Below are positions 1 to 9,296 of a stretch of 64,000 nucleotides of DNA, piece after piece. The first letter of the stretch is position 1, and each line of letters opens with the position of its first letter. The DNA lies in NCBI RefSeq assembly GCF_002150035.1, contig NZ_NETS01000006.1:62001-126000 (forward strand). Reading direction: 5' to 3'. A model generated the notes under the pieces. That model had not been told where the DNA came from and made no database searches. It was given only the letters and a program-made list of their open reading frames with translations. A program made the position numbers and the translations under genes. Origin of the DNA: Leptospira venezuelensis. GTDB taxonomy: Bacteria; Spirochaetota; Leptospiria; Leptospirales; Leptospiraceae.

Positions 1-405
1 TTTTTTCAAGGCTTGCTTAATCTTCTCTGCATCATCAATCGCTCCGTTTGAAAGAGATCCCGCGCGGGCCATTAAATTAACAGCACCATCCATTCTCGCT
101 TTTAGCTCTTCGATTTTGTGTAGTTGATCGTTCAAAAAGGCAAGCTTTGATTCTATTTCCATTTCCTTTCTTTCAAGAAGAAGTTTATAATTTTCTAACT
201 CTTGAATTTTCTTACGGGTCTTTTTCGCTTCACTATCTACATCTTTTCGATAATATTTCTCTAATTCTTTCTCTGCTTGAGCATGACGATCGGCTTCCGC
301 CTTAAATTCTCGCTTCAAATGTTTTAGAGCTTGGCGATATGCTCTATTGTATATCCTCTGTCTTTGAGTTCTTCTTATCTTAGCAATTTTAGATAATAAG
401 TTCAT
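1..405 (-). CDS. Coiled-coil hypothetical protein (3' part cut by window edge)
   Basis: An open frame of 135 codons starts at an ATG at 403-405 and runs off the left end of the window, so the C-terminus is missing. An AGGGG ribosome-binding site lies about 8 bases upstream of the ATG. The visible protein has a short basic N-terminus (KIRRTQRQR) followed by continuous Lys/Glu/Ala-rich heptad-like sequence, so a long coiled coil is likely. No signal peptide or membrane segment is visible. It is divergent from the small envelope gene at 613, with about 200 bases between them. I do not recognise a family, and no function can be given. Confidence 0.7.
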   Translation of the reverse strand, partial: MNLLSKIAKIRRTQRQRIYNRAYRQALKHLKREFKAEADRHAQAEKELEKYYRKDVDSEAKKTRKKIQELENYKLLLERKEMEIESKLAFLNDQLHKIEELKARMDGAVNLMARAGSLSNGAIDDAEKIKQALKK

Positions 406-612
406 GTGCCATCCCCTTTTTTACTTTGCATCGACCGGAATGGTTTTCGCTTTGATTTTCTATCCGTTTCACGGTTAGACCTAATATATCGACTTAATTA
501 TCCCTACGGTCAAATTTAAAGTCCTTAATTTTTACGATTGAATGATTTCAAGATGTAAAATTCTTGAAATTGATCAGCTATACTAACATAAAAGTATCTG
601 GAGGGCGTTCTT

Positions 613-891
613 ATGTCTAAAGGTGATAATCTAAGCGAAGAACTCCAAATCTTAAAGGATAAGGCCAAAAAAATTACAGGTAAGGCCCGGGAGGAATACT
701 TGGAACACGTATCTGATTTAAAGGAAAAGTTAAAGCAAGTCACTGGTGAAACGAGTGAAAAAGCCAAGCAAATCATCGATCAAACAGGAACTTATATTAA
801 AGAAAATCCACAGAAAGCAACTTTGATCGGATTAGGAGTTGGAGTTGGGATAGGCGTTATTGTCGGAATGCTTATCGGTCGAAGAAAATAA
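613..891 (+). CDS. YqjD/ElaB-like (DUF883-type) membrane-anchored small protein
   Basis: A 92-residue protein with a strong GGAGG site 10 bases before its ATG. Residues 1-60 are charged and helical (repeated KxKxxxG and EKxKQ patterns). Residues 68-89 form one glycine-rich hydrophobic helix (GLGVGVGIGVIVGMLIG) ending in GRRK. This is the arrangement of the ElaB/YqjD family, where the C-terminal helix anchors the protein in the inner membrane; in E. coli YqjD binds ribosomes in stationary phase. The next gene overlaps it and encodes a YqjE-like protein, as in the E. coli yqjD-yqjE pair. The family call is by pattern only; a generic YtxH-type protein is the alternative. Confidence 0.75.
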   Translation: MSKGDNLSEELQILKDKAKKITGKAREEYLEHVSDLKEKLKQVTGETSEKAKQIIDQTGTYIKENPQKATLIGLGVGVGIGVIVGMLIGRRK

Positions 892-1288
892 TACGGAACA
901 TCCATTGACCGCTAAAAAAACGGATTCAGAAGAAATTCCTTACGAAAAGAACGAGAAGCAGGATGGAACTTCATTTTCGAGTTTCGAACTGAAGGAACAC
1001 CTGCTTGCTTTCATCAACTCAATCGCAGAATATTTCGAAACCCTTCTCCTATACGCAAAAAAAGTTGCGGTGGAAAAGATTATATTAGGCATCCAAGCTT
1101 ATATATTCTTTCGAATTGCCCTTTTCTTCATAAGCTTAAGCGTATTATTCTTTCTTGCAGCCTTTTTCCTCTGTCTACAAAGACAATTTGCAGGAGATCC
1201 GTTACCTGCGGCTATGGGAACTGGAGGGCTTTGCCTTTTTATTTCTTTGCTTGGTGTTTTCGCTCTCATTCGGAAACTTAAAGCGTGA
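860..1288 (+). CDS. YqjE-like (DUF1469, 'phage holin superfamily III') membrane protein
   Basis: A 142-residue protein. The longest frame begins at a TTG (860) inside the upstream gene, and no better ATG or GTG exists before the conserved part, so an overlapping, coupled start is likely. Residues 1-45 are acidic and polar. Residues 45-75 form an amphipathic helix. Two membrane helices follow (about 79-105 and 116-137) with a basic end (RKLKA). This matches the YqjE/DUF1469 pattern. Despite the database name, no phage genes are nearby, so a holin role is not indicated. It probably acts with the YqjD-like product encoded just upstream. Confidence 0.7.
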   Translation: MSECLSVEENNTEHPLTAKKTDSEEIPYEKNEKQDGTSFSSFELKEHLLAFINSIAEYFETLLLYAKKVAVEKIILGIQAYIFFRIALFFISLSVLFFLAAFFLCLQRQFAGDPLPAAMGTGGLCLFISLLGVFALIRKLKA

Positions 1289-1309
1289 AAGTGGAAGGAA
1301 CTCCCGCCC

Positions 1310-1582
1310 GTGAGTAAGACCAAAAACAAAGAAAATCGTATCTTCTCCCTGAATCCACTTTCCGGAGAAGACTACACCCCCTGGAAAGATCCCTCAGATA
1401 TGAGCAAGGAAGAACTCCAGCTTTATTTACAGATCAAAAAACTGCAGGTTCGACTAAGTTTTGAAAGATTACAATCTTCCATTAGCTATACTGGGATGAT
1501 AATTGAGGCCTTTCAAAGCCTTGGGCTTCAGGATTGGGTCCTAAAATTACTAAACCAAGAGATCGAGGATACATCCGAGTAG
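1310..1582 (+). CDS. Small hypothetical protein
   Basis: A 90-residue soluble protein starting at GTG, with GGAAGGA 10-16 bases upstream. It follows the YqjE-like gene by 21 bases and is probably the third gene of that operon. It is mostly helical by composition: a Lys-rich start, a Pro/Trp-containing turn (YTPWKDPSD), then two helices. There are no cysteines, no signal peptide and no membrane segment. Position three of a yqjDE-like operon is held by yqjK in enterobacteria, but I see no convincing resemblance to YqjK. Function unknown. Confidence 0.6.
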   Translation: MSKTKNKENRIFSLNPLSGEDYTPWKDPSDMSKEELQLYLQIKKLQVRLSFERLQSSISYTGMIIEAFQSLGLQDWVLKLLNQEIEDTSE

Positions 1583-1599
1583 ACTGGAGTTCCTACCAC

Positions 1600-3030
1600 C
1601 TACTTCACCTCTCGGATCTGGATCGTCTCTACCCGGTCCGCACCAGCAATAATATCCGACAAGATTACCACTTGATCTCCATCCTTTACTCGTCCACTTG
1701 ACTTCAAAGTCTCAATAGCCAGTTTAATAGTCTTCTCAGGGTCACTGGAAAAATCGATCCGATAAGGAATCACACTCCTTGTCAGCCAGAGTTTACGTCT
1801 GACCGTGGTCATATTAGTAAAAGCATAGATAAGCGGAAACCTAGGATGGAAGGAAGCTACATTCAGAGCAGTAGTTCCTCTTCTGGTAATTACAATAATT
1901 GCAGGAGACTTGATAGAATCGGAAAGCATAGCCGCAGATTTAGCCATCTCTTCCTTCTTGTTGGAAGGAACTCTTTCCAAAACGTAACCTAACCCCGGCG
2001 CCTTCTCTACCCTTTCAGAAATCTTATGAAGCATATCCACACAGCGAACTGGAAATTTTCCAGCAGCAGTCTCTCCGGATAACATGATCGCATCTGCTTC
2101 TTCAAAAACTGCGTTGGCAACATCAGTCACTTCTGCACGAGTAGGAGAAGGATTATTGATCATGGATTCTAAGAGGTGTGTTGCAACAATCACCCTTTTG
2201 CCTTTGATCGCACATTCTCGAATAATAGCACGTTGGATCAGAGGAAGCTCCTCGATCGGAAGCTCCACGCCCAGATCCCCCCGAGCAACCATCACACCAT
2301 CAGCAGCTTCCACGATCTCTACCATGTTTTTCACTGCTTCTTGGTCTTCTATCTTAGCGATGATATCCGTATGACCATTATTTTCTTCTATGATCTTACG
2401 AAGCTGATGAATATCTTCAGCGGAACGAACGAATGATAGTGCGATAAAATCCACATCTTCTTCCAAACCAAAAAGAATATCCTTTTGGTCTTTCTGAGTA
2501 ATAGAAGGTAAGTTTACGCGGATCCCTGGAAGATTGATATGTTTACGAGAACCTAATTTACCACCATCAACTACTTTACATTTTAAAGCAGTTTCTTGGA
2601 TCTCTTCTACCACAAGGTTGATGAGGCCATTATCTACAGTGACCCTATCCCCTATCTTAAGATCTTTTACGATATCACGATAATTAACGAAAACAGATTG
2701 TTCCTCGGATTCTTCCCCAGGAATAATGTGGAATGTAAAAGATTCTCCCACTTTCAGATCCAAATGATCCACTTGCAGATCTCCAGTGCGGATCTCTGGA
2801 CCTTGGGTATCCAATAAAATTGCAATTGGATGTTTTAATACATCCTTGTTCAAAGACTTAATAGCCCGGATCACTGATCTATGAAAGTCGTGATTCCCAT
2901 GGGACATGTTCAATCTTGCGATATTCATCCCAGCTTCTGCAAGGGACTGGATCATTTTTTTGTCGGCGGTTGCGGGCCCGATCGTGCAGATAATTTTAGT
3001 TTTTCTGAAATTAACTAATTCATTCTTCAT
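1600..3030 (-). CDS. pyk: Pyruvate kinase
   Basis: Converts phosphoenolpyruvate and ADP to pyruvate and ATP in glycolysis. The 476-residue length is normal for the bacterial enzyme without a PEP-utiliser extension. Visible motifs: RLNMSHG (39-45) in the first barrel strand, the B domain at about 80-175, the catalytic lysine K226 in IIAKIED with metal ligand E228, ARGDLG (249-254), the active-site helix ATHLLESM (283-290) and SGETA (318-322). The C-terminal allosteric domain from about 345 is complete. It lies 40 bases downstream of the large hypothetical gene and probably belongs to the asd transcript. Leptospira depends on fatty-acid oxidation, so the enzyme may matter mainly for pool balance; that is inference. 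Confidence 0.97.
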   Translation of the reverse strand: MKNELVNFRKTKIICTIGPATADKKMIQSLAEAGMNIARLNMSHGNHDFHRSVIRAIKSLNKDVLKHPIAILLDTQGPEIRTGDLQVDHLDLKVGESFTFHIIPGEESEEQSVFVNYRDIVKDLKIGDRVTVDNGLINLVVEEIQETALKCKVVDGGKLGSRKHINLPGIRVNLPSITQKDQKDILFGLEEDVDFIALSFVRSAEDIHQLRKIIEENNGHTDIIAKIEDQEAVKNMVEIVEAADGVMVARGDLGVELPIEELPLIQRAIIRECAIKGKRVIVATHLLESMINNPSPTRAEVTDVANAVFEEADAIMLSGETAAGKFPVRCVDMLHKISERVEKAPGLGYVLERVPSNKKEEMAKSAAMLSDSIKSPAIIVITRRGTTALNVASFHPRFPLIYAFTNMTTVRRKLWLTRSVIPYRIDFSSDPEKTIKLAIETLKSSGRVKDGDQVVILSDIIAGADRVETIQIREVK

Positions 3031-3070
3031 GTATATTCGGTTTTATTAAAATTGCTCTAATGATCCGAGC

Positions 3071-5041
3071 TCAGATTTTGGGAAGGGTTCTGTTTAGAAA
3101 ATCTTCGAAAGAAATATAAAAATCGAACTTTTCCTGTTCAGGCATGCCCGCATTTTTCTGCTCGTCTACGATCCTCTTTGCCTTATCCAGCAATGCTTTT
3201 CCGTTCTTTTTCATGAACCTTCTGCTAATAAGGATCGGAAAAGAATACTGCTCTTCCTGATTTCTAACCATAAAGGAATGGATTTCCTTTTTTGCATTCT
3301 TTTTCAGGAAGTTGATGAGAGTATTTTCGTCCATATCTCCGCCTAAAGCCTGCAAAAGATATTCTCTATCCGGAAGTTCATCCTGACTCCATGCGTGATC
3401 TATAACATCTAGAATCGCAGAAAGATTTCTTTTTATTTCTGCCTCTTGCTCCGAGCTGAGTCCGGAACTTCTTGCAGGAGCACCCGACTCTGAATTGGCG
3501 ACTACCGCTGCCGCTCTCGCCTTTGCAGTAGCCTCTGCGGTTTCTCTGTCTTTTACCCTTCTTTCTGCGAGTTTTACTTTTTCTTCCTGGGCTGCTTTCG
3601 TTCGAGCCTCTAACACTTTTTTATTCTGCTCTGAAGCAAGCCTTGCTCTGATCTCTTCCGCTTCGAATCTATGAACGACATTGTTCCCGAAAAGAGATCT
3701 GAAAAATCTGGTGATAAATGGAAGATATTTAAATAGAGAAGAATATTCCAATTTCTCAAATTGAGAACTCGCCTCTCGAGACTCCATCATGTCTCGGATA
3801 TTCATTTTAGCTAAAACACGGATTTCACTGTCATTCCCCGTGGCGGCAAAAACCCTTTTTGCAGTCTCGACCGCACCATTAATACAGTCTTTATGAAGTG
3901 CAAAAACATAAAGACCCTTCTTATCTGCAAAATCAGCGCTCAGGATCATATCATGATTGACGATTAAATTTCTAACTTCTTCTTCAATTGGCTCCCCACG
4001 AAAACGAAGATAATTCAGATCCACCAATCGATTTGCTGATTTAATGTAGTCGAGTAATTCGGAAAGTTTCGCTTTCTTCTCTTCTTTTTCTTTTTTCTCC
4101 TTCTCCTCTTCTTCGAAATGGATCAGAGAGAGAAGTTCCTCAACTGCGGTCTTTTGATCGCCATAAGCTGGACTTAAAAAAGGAAGCACTTGCCCTGCAA
4201 TTGAGCGAGTGTTCTGAAGATCTTGCTCCGAAAAATTGCCAAGCACCCCAATCCTTTGGAGTTCCGGAATAATTCTTTCAGTCAGATATTTTTTATAAAT
4301 ATCTAATCTTGCGATGATCTCGTCTTGGACATTATAATAAAAAACCGAACGATTCCCCGGACTTAAAGCATTTTCGTTTCTATAAAAGTATAGAATGCGC
4401 GAATCCACTAGTTTTTTGAGAACTGGCTTTAAATGGATATTAATCGTGGTTTGCTTCAAAACAGGAGTAACATCAAAATTATCCTGAAACAAATTCCCAA
4501 TCTCGGAAGAGGCATAGGTCTCGCTTAATTTATTATTATCGATACAATCATAGATCCATTTCTGGAAACCCTCCTTTCCAGGGAACTGCCTCTTCTCCTT
4601 TACCCATCTTTGAATAGAACTGTAAGAAGTCTGATTTACTCCGTCCACATATCTGTGGCTAGAGCCTGCATCCGTTTGAGAAGGTCTGGCAAATACTGTG
4701 ATCAATCTTAGAAAAGAAGCTATCCTTCCGTCAGATGAATCTCCGGTAGGATTATAATCTACCATACAGATCTTTTTTACTATAGGAGGATTATGGCGAG
4801 CACTCATCTCTTTTAGATAAGCGCTTACCCTTTCCTTGTCCAAGGTTAACTCCCTGGAAAGCTGTTCTATGCTAGGAAGAATTTTATTCGCAACGAACTT
4901 TTCAGTCCAATCGCCAATGATGAGTACAAGTTTATGAATTCCCTTATACTGGAAATCCCCTCTCGCCTCTAAAGCTTGGGTTAACTGTAAGGCCGAGTTA
5001 TAATCCGCTACCTTGAGTTCCGGAGATTGGGGATCCAGCAT
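3071..5041 (-). CDS. Large hypothetical protein with two coiled-coil segments
   Basis: A 656-residue soluble protein with no signal peptide. The ATG at 5039-5041 has a GAGGA site 7 bases upstream and lies 16 bases after asd, so the two are co-transcribed. The N-terminal 80 residues contain a helix-turn-helix-like stretch (IEQLSRELTLDKERVSAYL). A basic/acidic run near 315-335 (EEEEKEKKEKEEKKAK) and an Ala/Lys/Arg/Glu-rich stretch near 480-530 look like coiled coils separating three folded parts. The C-terminal 120 residues are globular and contain no obvious catalytic motif. I do not recognise the family. Linkage to asd and pyk suggests a housekeeping role, but none can be named. Confidence 0.8.
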   Translation of the reverse strand: MLDPQSPELKVADYNSALQLTQALEARGDFQYKGIHKLVLIIGDWTEKFVANKILPSIEQLSRELTLDKERVSAYLKEMSARHNPPIVKKICMVDYNPTGDSSDGRIASFLRLITVFARPSQTDAGSSHRYVDGVNQTSYSSIQRWVKEKRQFPGKEGFQKWIYDCIDNNKLSETYASSEIGNLFQDNFDVTPVLKQTTINIHLKPVLKKLVDSRILYFYRNENALSPGNRSVFYYNVQDEIIARLDIYKKYLTERIIPELQRIGVLGNFSEQDLQNTRSIAGQVLPFLSPAYGDQKTAVEELLSLIHFEEEEKEKKEKEEKKAKLSELLDYIKSANRLVDLNYLRFRGEPIEEEVRNLIVNHDMILSADFADKKGLYVFALHKDCINGAVETAKRVFAATGNDSEIRVLAKMNIRDMMESREASSQFEKLEYSSLFKYLPFITRFFRSLFGNNVVHRFEAEEIRARLASEQNKKVLEARTKAAQEEKVKLAERRVKDRETAEATAKARAAAVVANSESGAPARSSGLSSEQEAEIKRNLSAILDVIDHAWSQDELPDREYLLQALGGDMDENTLINFLKKNAKKEIHSFMVRNQEEQYSFPILISRRFMKKNGKALLDKAKRIVDEQKNAGMPEQEKFDFYISFEDFLNRTLPKI

Positions 5042-5057
5042 GAGTCATCCTCTTCGA

Positions 5058-6104
5058 CTAGAGTAGGTTTTTCCGATACATCAATTCCGCGTTTAAAATC
5101 GCGGCACCGGCAGCCCCACGGACCGTATTATGACTTAGGACAACATATTTCCAATCTAAAATCGGATCCGGTCTGAGTCTTCCTACTACGGTGGTCATTC
5201 CTCTACCTGTTTCCAGATCTAGGCGAGGCTGAGGCCTGTCTTCTTCTTGACGATAAAGAATCGGAAAATCCGGAGCGAGAGGCAACTTTAATTCTTGAGG
5301 CTCGCCTTTAAAAGAAGACCAGGCTTCTAAAATTTCGGATTCACTAGGCTTCTTCTTGAATTTGACGGAAACACAAACTGTATGCCCATCAAAAACAGGA
5401 ACTCGATTGCAATGAGCGGAAATTTTAAAATCCGCATTCACAATTTTTCCACCTTCAGTCCTTCCAAGGCATTTCAGAGGTTCTATCTCTGCCTTATCTT
5501 CTTCTCCGCCGATAAAAGGTACTACGTTCCCCAGAATGTCCATGGTAGGAACTCCTGGATAACCTGCCCCAGAGATTGCCTGCATAGAGAATAACATAAC
5601 GGACTCTATACCGAACTTTTCGTAGAGAGGTTTAAGAGAGATGGTTACTCCCATGATCGTACAATTTGAGTTAGTCACGATCTTACCTGGAGTTTTTTGG
5701 CCTGAGAGCACATCCAAATGGTTTGCATTCACTTCCGCAGAGAGAAGAGGAACATTCTCCACCATTCTATGATTTTTAGAATTCGAAATAATATGGATAC
5801 CAGATTCAGCAAAAGAAGTTTCCACCTCTCCTGCAACGGAAGCATCCAAACCGGAAAACGCAAGCTTCACGCCTGGCGTGACCTTAGGATCCGGTAATGT
5901 GATAATTATGTCACGAGCGTATTTAGGAATATCGCCGGAAATTTTCCAACGCTTCTTCATAACATCCGCATATGTTTTGCCTGCGCTATTTTCAGATGCA
6001 CATAAATGTGTTACCTGAAAATAAGGATGGTTTTCCAAAAGTTGGATGAACCTTTGCCCGACAGAGCCAGTGGCTCCCAAAACAGCTACGTTAATTTTGC
6101 TCAT
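5058..6104 (-). CDS. asd: Aspartate-semialdehyde dehydrogenase
   Basis: Reduces aspartyl phosphate to aspartate semialdehyde, the branch point to lysine/diaminopimelate, threonine and methionine, so it is needed for peptidoglycan. At 348 residues it resembles the archaeal/fungal-type subfamily. Visible: NADP-binding GATGSVGQ (10-17), the catalytic cysteine C148 in SNCT, the substrate-binding arginine R234 in NRVPV and the acid/base histidine H241 in DGH. The start ATG has only a weak ribosome site. A 6-bp inverted repeat lies about 20-34 bases upstream. In Leptospira asd is known to lie on the second chromosome, which supports the assignment of this window to that replicon. Confidence 0.97.
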   Translation of the reverse strand: MSKINVAVLGATGSVGQRFIQLLENHPYFQVTHLCASENSAGKTYADVMKKRWKISGDIPKYARDIIITLPDPKVTPGVKLAFSGLDASVAGEVETSFAESGIHIISNSKNHRMVENVPLLSAEVNANHLDVLSGQKTPGKIVTNSNCTIMGVTISLKPLYEKFGIESVMLFSMQAISGAGYPGVPTMDILGNVVPFIGGEEDKAEIEPLKCLGRTEGGKIVNADFKISAHCNRVPVFDGHTVCVSVKFKKKPSESEILEAWSSFKGEPQELKLPLAPDFPILYRQEEDRPQPRLDLETGRGMTTVVGRLRPDPILDWKYVVLSHNTVRGAAGAAILNAELMYRKNLL

Positions 6105-6123
6105 AGAACTTATTTACCGCTCT

Positions 6124-6138
6124 CAGACTGAAAGTCTG
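6124..6138. promoter_or_regulatory. Inverted repeat upstream of asd
   Basis: CAGACT and AGTCTG arms flank a 3-base centre, 20-34 bases before the asd start. It could be an operator for asd, or a weak terminator for the minus-strand gene ending at 6182. Read on the plus strand it is followed by a T-rich stretch; read on the minus strand it is not, so the operator reading is slightly favoured. Confidence 0.35.
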
Positions 6139-6181
6139 CATTTCATTGTTTTTCTCTATTTTTTTCTAAGACCATGGACTG

Positions 6182-7726
6182 TCATTCGACAAATTTAGAT
6201 ATGAGCGAAGCATACTTAGAATTCATCTTATGAGTACCTTCAAACGTAAGATGGTGGAAATCCCAAAAATCGGTCGAAGGCAGTTCCCTGCTTAGATCCA
6301 CAAAATTATCCCCACCGCCGCTAATCTCTTTCAGATAAGACAGATGCTCTTTGTACCATTCCGAATCTCCATACCAAGAAAGACTGATTGGATTTTCCGG
6401 ATTGTTTATTAAGAGAAATGGCAAATCCTTCTCTTTAAAAAAAGAAAGTAACTTCTTCATATAACGAAAATGAAGAATAGGTCGGAACTTTTCTTTTGCG
6501 ATCTTCTTCTTAGAGTCCGCCAACACCTGAATGTACTGTAATCCGGGTCTTTTTTTTAGATCTGTAAGTAGTCGAAAGTAAAAATATTCTTCGTATTCCT
6601 TATCGGACATCCCTAGAAAGCGTAGGTCTTCGGTCCTTTCCTCACGCACCGGCCTTTTGTCCAAAAGAGAAAGATCATCTTCTTTTCCGAAAATCTGCTG
6701 GAGCCGTATTCCGAGAACATCCCGAGCCCAATCTTTATGCTCGGGTCCCGCAAAATAAGGGATCCAAGTATTAGAAACTTCTGCGCGGATCCAGTTCTCC
6801 TTCTCTGCTTGTTCCAAAAATTTAGGATCTAAAATAATTTTTTTCCAACCGGGGCTCGTAAACTCTATAGTTTGTTTAATTGAATGAGAAGAATTTTCAA
6901 AGTTAAGGATCAGTTTTCCATCCGTAAGAACTTCTTCCACTACCTGGATATAAAAACCTTTTCGAGCCATATAAGGTTTAGGCTGAAACGAAAATACTTT
7001 TCCAGTCCATCCTCTAAATGTCACCTTCTCAGGAATGTCCACACCGTTATACTCTCTGAAGCTAGTGTTCCTACCAAATCGATGTTCATAAAGAGAAGAA
7101 GAAATTTTCCAATAAATTTCCTTATAACGATAAGAGGCAAAGATAGAAGCAGCTAAATATTCTGCACTTTTCTCCAATCCGATCAAATCCCAAAACTCTA
7201 AGAGGCTTTCCCATGGAAAAATGATCTTAGATTGAGGAGCGTCCCTAAAATCCAGAGCATCTAGGATCAGTTTGGATTCTTCTGCAGTTTCGTTCTTACC
7301 GTTCTTAGGATCCAAAACATAGGTCCTATACAATCTCCAATCTACGAAGTTCACAGGATATACAACAAGATCCGGAGACAAACTTAAGAATTGGTCCTTC
7401 ATCAAATACGCATCCATAGGAGGCATACCCGCATAAGACAAAAAGATCACATCCAAATCTTTCCCAGTGATCTTACGAAGCTTTTCTTCTAAGTCTTTAG
7501 GATTAATAGAATAACCCGTAACGCTGGAACCAATAACTAAAACGCGGAATTTCTGCTTCGAAACTTTTTCGAAAGTTTTAAACTCATGTAAAAAATTATA
7601 AAAATAATCCGCTCCCCAGGAAGATTCGTTAGGCAAGAGCCAAAACGAATATCGGAACAAGAAGAAGTCCAAAAAAAATACTGAGATAACAACTGAAAAT
7701 AAAATCGTTAACTTGGAACGGGACAC
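6182..7726 (-). CDS. SGNH-hydrolase-like membrane-anchored protein (DUF1574-like)
   Basis: A 514-residue protein with one N-terminal membrane helix (about 7-31), the rest predicted outside the cytoplasm. It has the outline of an SGNH/GDSL esterase: block I VIGSSVTGYS (64-73) with the candidate nucleophile serine, and near the C-terminus D486/D489 and H491/H492 in STDFWDFHHLTFEG, where the Asp-x-x-His block is expected. Similar proteins accompany MBOAT acyltransferases (AlgJ/AlgX, DltD, PatB type). An MBOAT gene lies 1.6 kb away in the same orientation. I infer a role in O-acylation of a surface polysaccharide. The Leptospira-enriched DUF1574 family is the closest label I can offer. The middle of the protein is not recognised. 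Confidence 0.75.
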   Translation of the reverse strand: MSRSKLTILFSVVISVFFLDFFLFRYSFWLLPNESSWGADYFYNFLHEFKTFEKVSKQKFRVLVIGSSVTGYSINPKDLEEKLRKITGKDLDVIFLSYAGMPPMDAYLMKDQFLSLSPDLVVYPVNFVDWRLYRTYVLDPKNGKNETAEESKLILDALDFRDAPQSKIIFPWESLLEFWDLIGLEKSAEYLAASIFASYRYKEIYWKISSSLYEHRFGRNTSFREYNGVDIPEKVTFRGWTGKVFSFQPKPYMARKGFYIQVVEEVLTDGKLILNFENSSHSIKQTIEFTSPGWKKIILDPKFLEQAEKENWIRAEVSNTWIPYFAGPEHKDWARDVLGIRLQQIFGKEDDLSLLDKRPVREERTEDLRFLGMSDKEYEEYFYFRLLTDLKKRPGLQYIQVLADSKKKIAKEKFRPILHFRYMKKLLSFFKEKDLPFLLINNPENPISLSWYGDSEWYKEHLSYLKEISGGGDNFVDLSRELPSTDFWDFHHLTFEGTHKMNSKYASLISKFVE

Positions 7727-7817
7727 AGCTCCATAAACTGAAAGTAATTGTCTCTTTGTCCAGAAATTGTTTCGTTTTCTACTTTACCTAGGATGAGGCA
7801 TTAGCCAGGATTCCTAA

Positions 7818-9296
7818 GTGGTTTGGCTCTGGACTTCTATAATTATTTTCCTGGCCTCACTTATATTCTCCCTATTTACTGCTCCTAAAGAAATTTTCTG
7901 GAACGTGGAAGCTCTGTATCTTCCTTCCGTGCTAATCGACGTGCTGCGGGATGGGGGTTCACTAAGGACTTGGTCATTCGCTCCCACACCTTATTTTTTT
8001 CCGGACCTGCCGATCATTTTTATATTCGGATATCTCACGGAGAATGTTTTCAAGACCTTAACGCTCTACGCGATCTTTCAAAACTCTCTACTCGCATATC
8101 TTCTAGGAAAATTTATCCGCGCAATGGAGCCAAAAATGCCCAGGCCCCAAAGTTACGTATTCGGACTACTCACACTTTCTTTCCTATTTCTAATTTCTGA
8201 AAAATTTCCATTATTGTACTTTTTATATTTTCCTTCCGTGCACATCAGTGCCTTCCTCACAAGTCTTTGGATCTGGCCTTATTTAAAAAGAGAGAAGGTC
8301 CCGAAATATTCAATCTTCCCACTGCTTTCCTTACTCACAGTTTCGGATAGGATCTTAATTCTAGAATTATATCTGCCCACTTTGCTTGCTTGGGCGAGAA
8401 GATACGGTCGTTGGGGAATTTCTTTCCCTCTAATCTCCATCCGATTTTTTGCCACAGGCTTAATCGGGCTCGGACTTCATTCATTCATAAAAATATTTTT
8501 GGCGATCAACTCACCCAATAAACTTTCCACACTCGAATCGATCTCTCATTGGTGGACAGATTTTCTCACTGCAATATTAACCCTAAATCTTTCAGGGATC
8601 TTTCTCGCATTGGCGATCTTGGGCGGAATTTTATGCCTAAGAAAAGGAAAAGAATCCGGGCATAGTTACGGATTTTTAGGATATTTTCAACTTAGTCTTT
8701 GTATATTACCGCCCTTACTCGGGCTGTACTCGGGCCAAAATTCACTAAAATACAGCCTACCTGCAATCGTGATGGTTCCTGTATTATTTGGGATTTTACC
8801 ATCTGTCAAAAATCAAAAATATCTAAGTCATTCTAGAAATTTCGCATTTTTAGGGCTCATACTTGGACTTGGGATATTTGCGACATTTGGAGAAGGAGGG
8901 GCACAGTTCAGAGATCCGAGAGAATCCATAAGGCCACCCGAAACCATCTGCGTAGACGAATGGAAAGAAAGAGATTCATTCGTATTCGTACTGTCAGAAC
9001 CACGCAAAGCCAGACGAATACTCACATATTCCGAAAAAAGAATCCTGGCTTACCCGATAGATTTCAGCACATTAGAGGGATCATATTCAGTTTCCAATAA
9101 AGAATGGTTCCTATTCCCGCCAGAAGGCCCGATCGCAATATTGCCGGAAGGACTAGGAGAATCCAGAATCAAATCGTTCTATGGAGAACCATCCAGAGTT
9201 TTAGAATGCGGATCAGGAAATGGAAAAATTTGGGTCTACGACGAAACTGAAAAGATAAGAGACTATCTGCAAAGACCGGTTCAAAAAACAAAATAA
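7818..9296 (+). CDS. Polytopic integral membrane protein
   Basis: A 492-residue protein starting at GTG with AGGA 7 bases upstream. About ten hydrophobic segments cover residues 1-370, followed by a roughly 115-residue soluble C-terminal part (EWKERDSFVFVLSEPRKARR and onward). The layout of many short-loop helices and a soluble tail is like GT-C glycosyltransferases of the cell envelope. However, I cannot find the acidic DxD/ExD motif of that superfamily with confidence, so this is only a hint. Its 3' end overlaps the convergent MBOAT gene by 16 bases, and its start is divergent from the SGNH-like gene, so an envelope-polysaccharide function is plausible by context. Confidence 0.7.
   Translation: MVWLWTSIIIFLASLIFSLFTAPKEIFWNVEALYLPSVLIDVLRDGGSLRTWSFAPTPYFFPDLPIIFIFGYLTENVFKTLTLYAIFQNSLLAYLLGKFIRAMEPKMPRPQSYVFGLLTLSFLFLISEKFPLLYFLYFPSVHISAFLTSLWIWPYLKREKVPKYSIFPLLSLLTVSDRILILELYLPTLLAWARRYGRWGISFPLISIRFFATGLIGLGLHSFIKIFLAINSPNKLSTLESISHWWTDFLTAILTLNLSGIFLALAILGGILCLRKGKESGHSYGFLGYFQLSLCILPPLLGLYSGQNSLKYSLPAIVMVPVLFGILPSVKNQKYLSHSRNFAFLGLILGLGIFATFGEGGAQFRDPRESIRPPETICVDEWKERDSFVFVLSEPRKARRILTYSEKRILAYPIDFSTLEGSYSVSNKEWFLFPPEGPIAILPEGLGESRIKSFYGEPSRVLECGSGNGKIWVYDETEKIRDYLQRPVQKTK

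Noticed and set aside
860..1288. Phage holin
   Set aside because: The DUF1469 family carries 'holin' in its name, but the neighbour is a YqjD-like gene and there are no lysis genes nearby.
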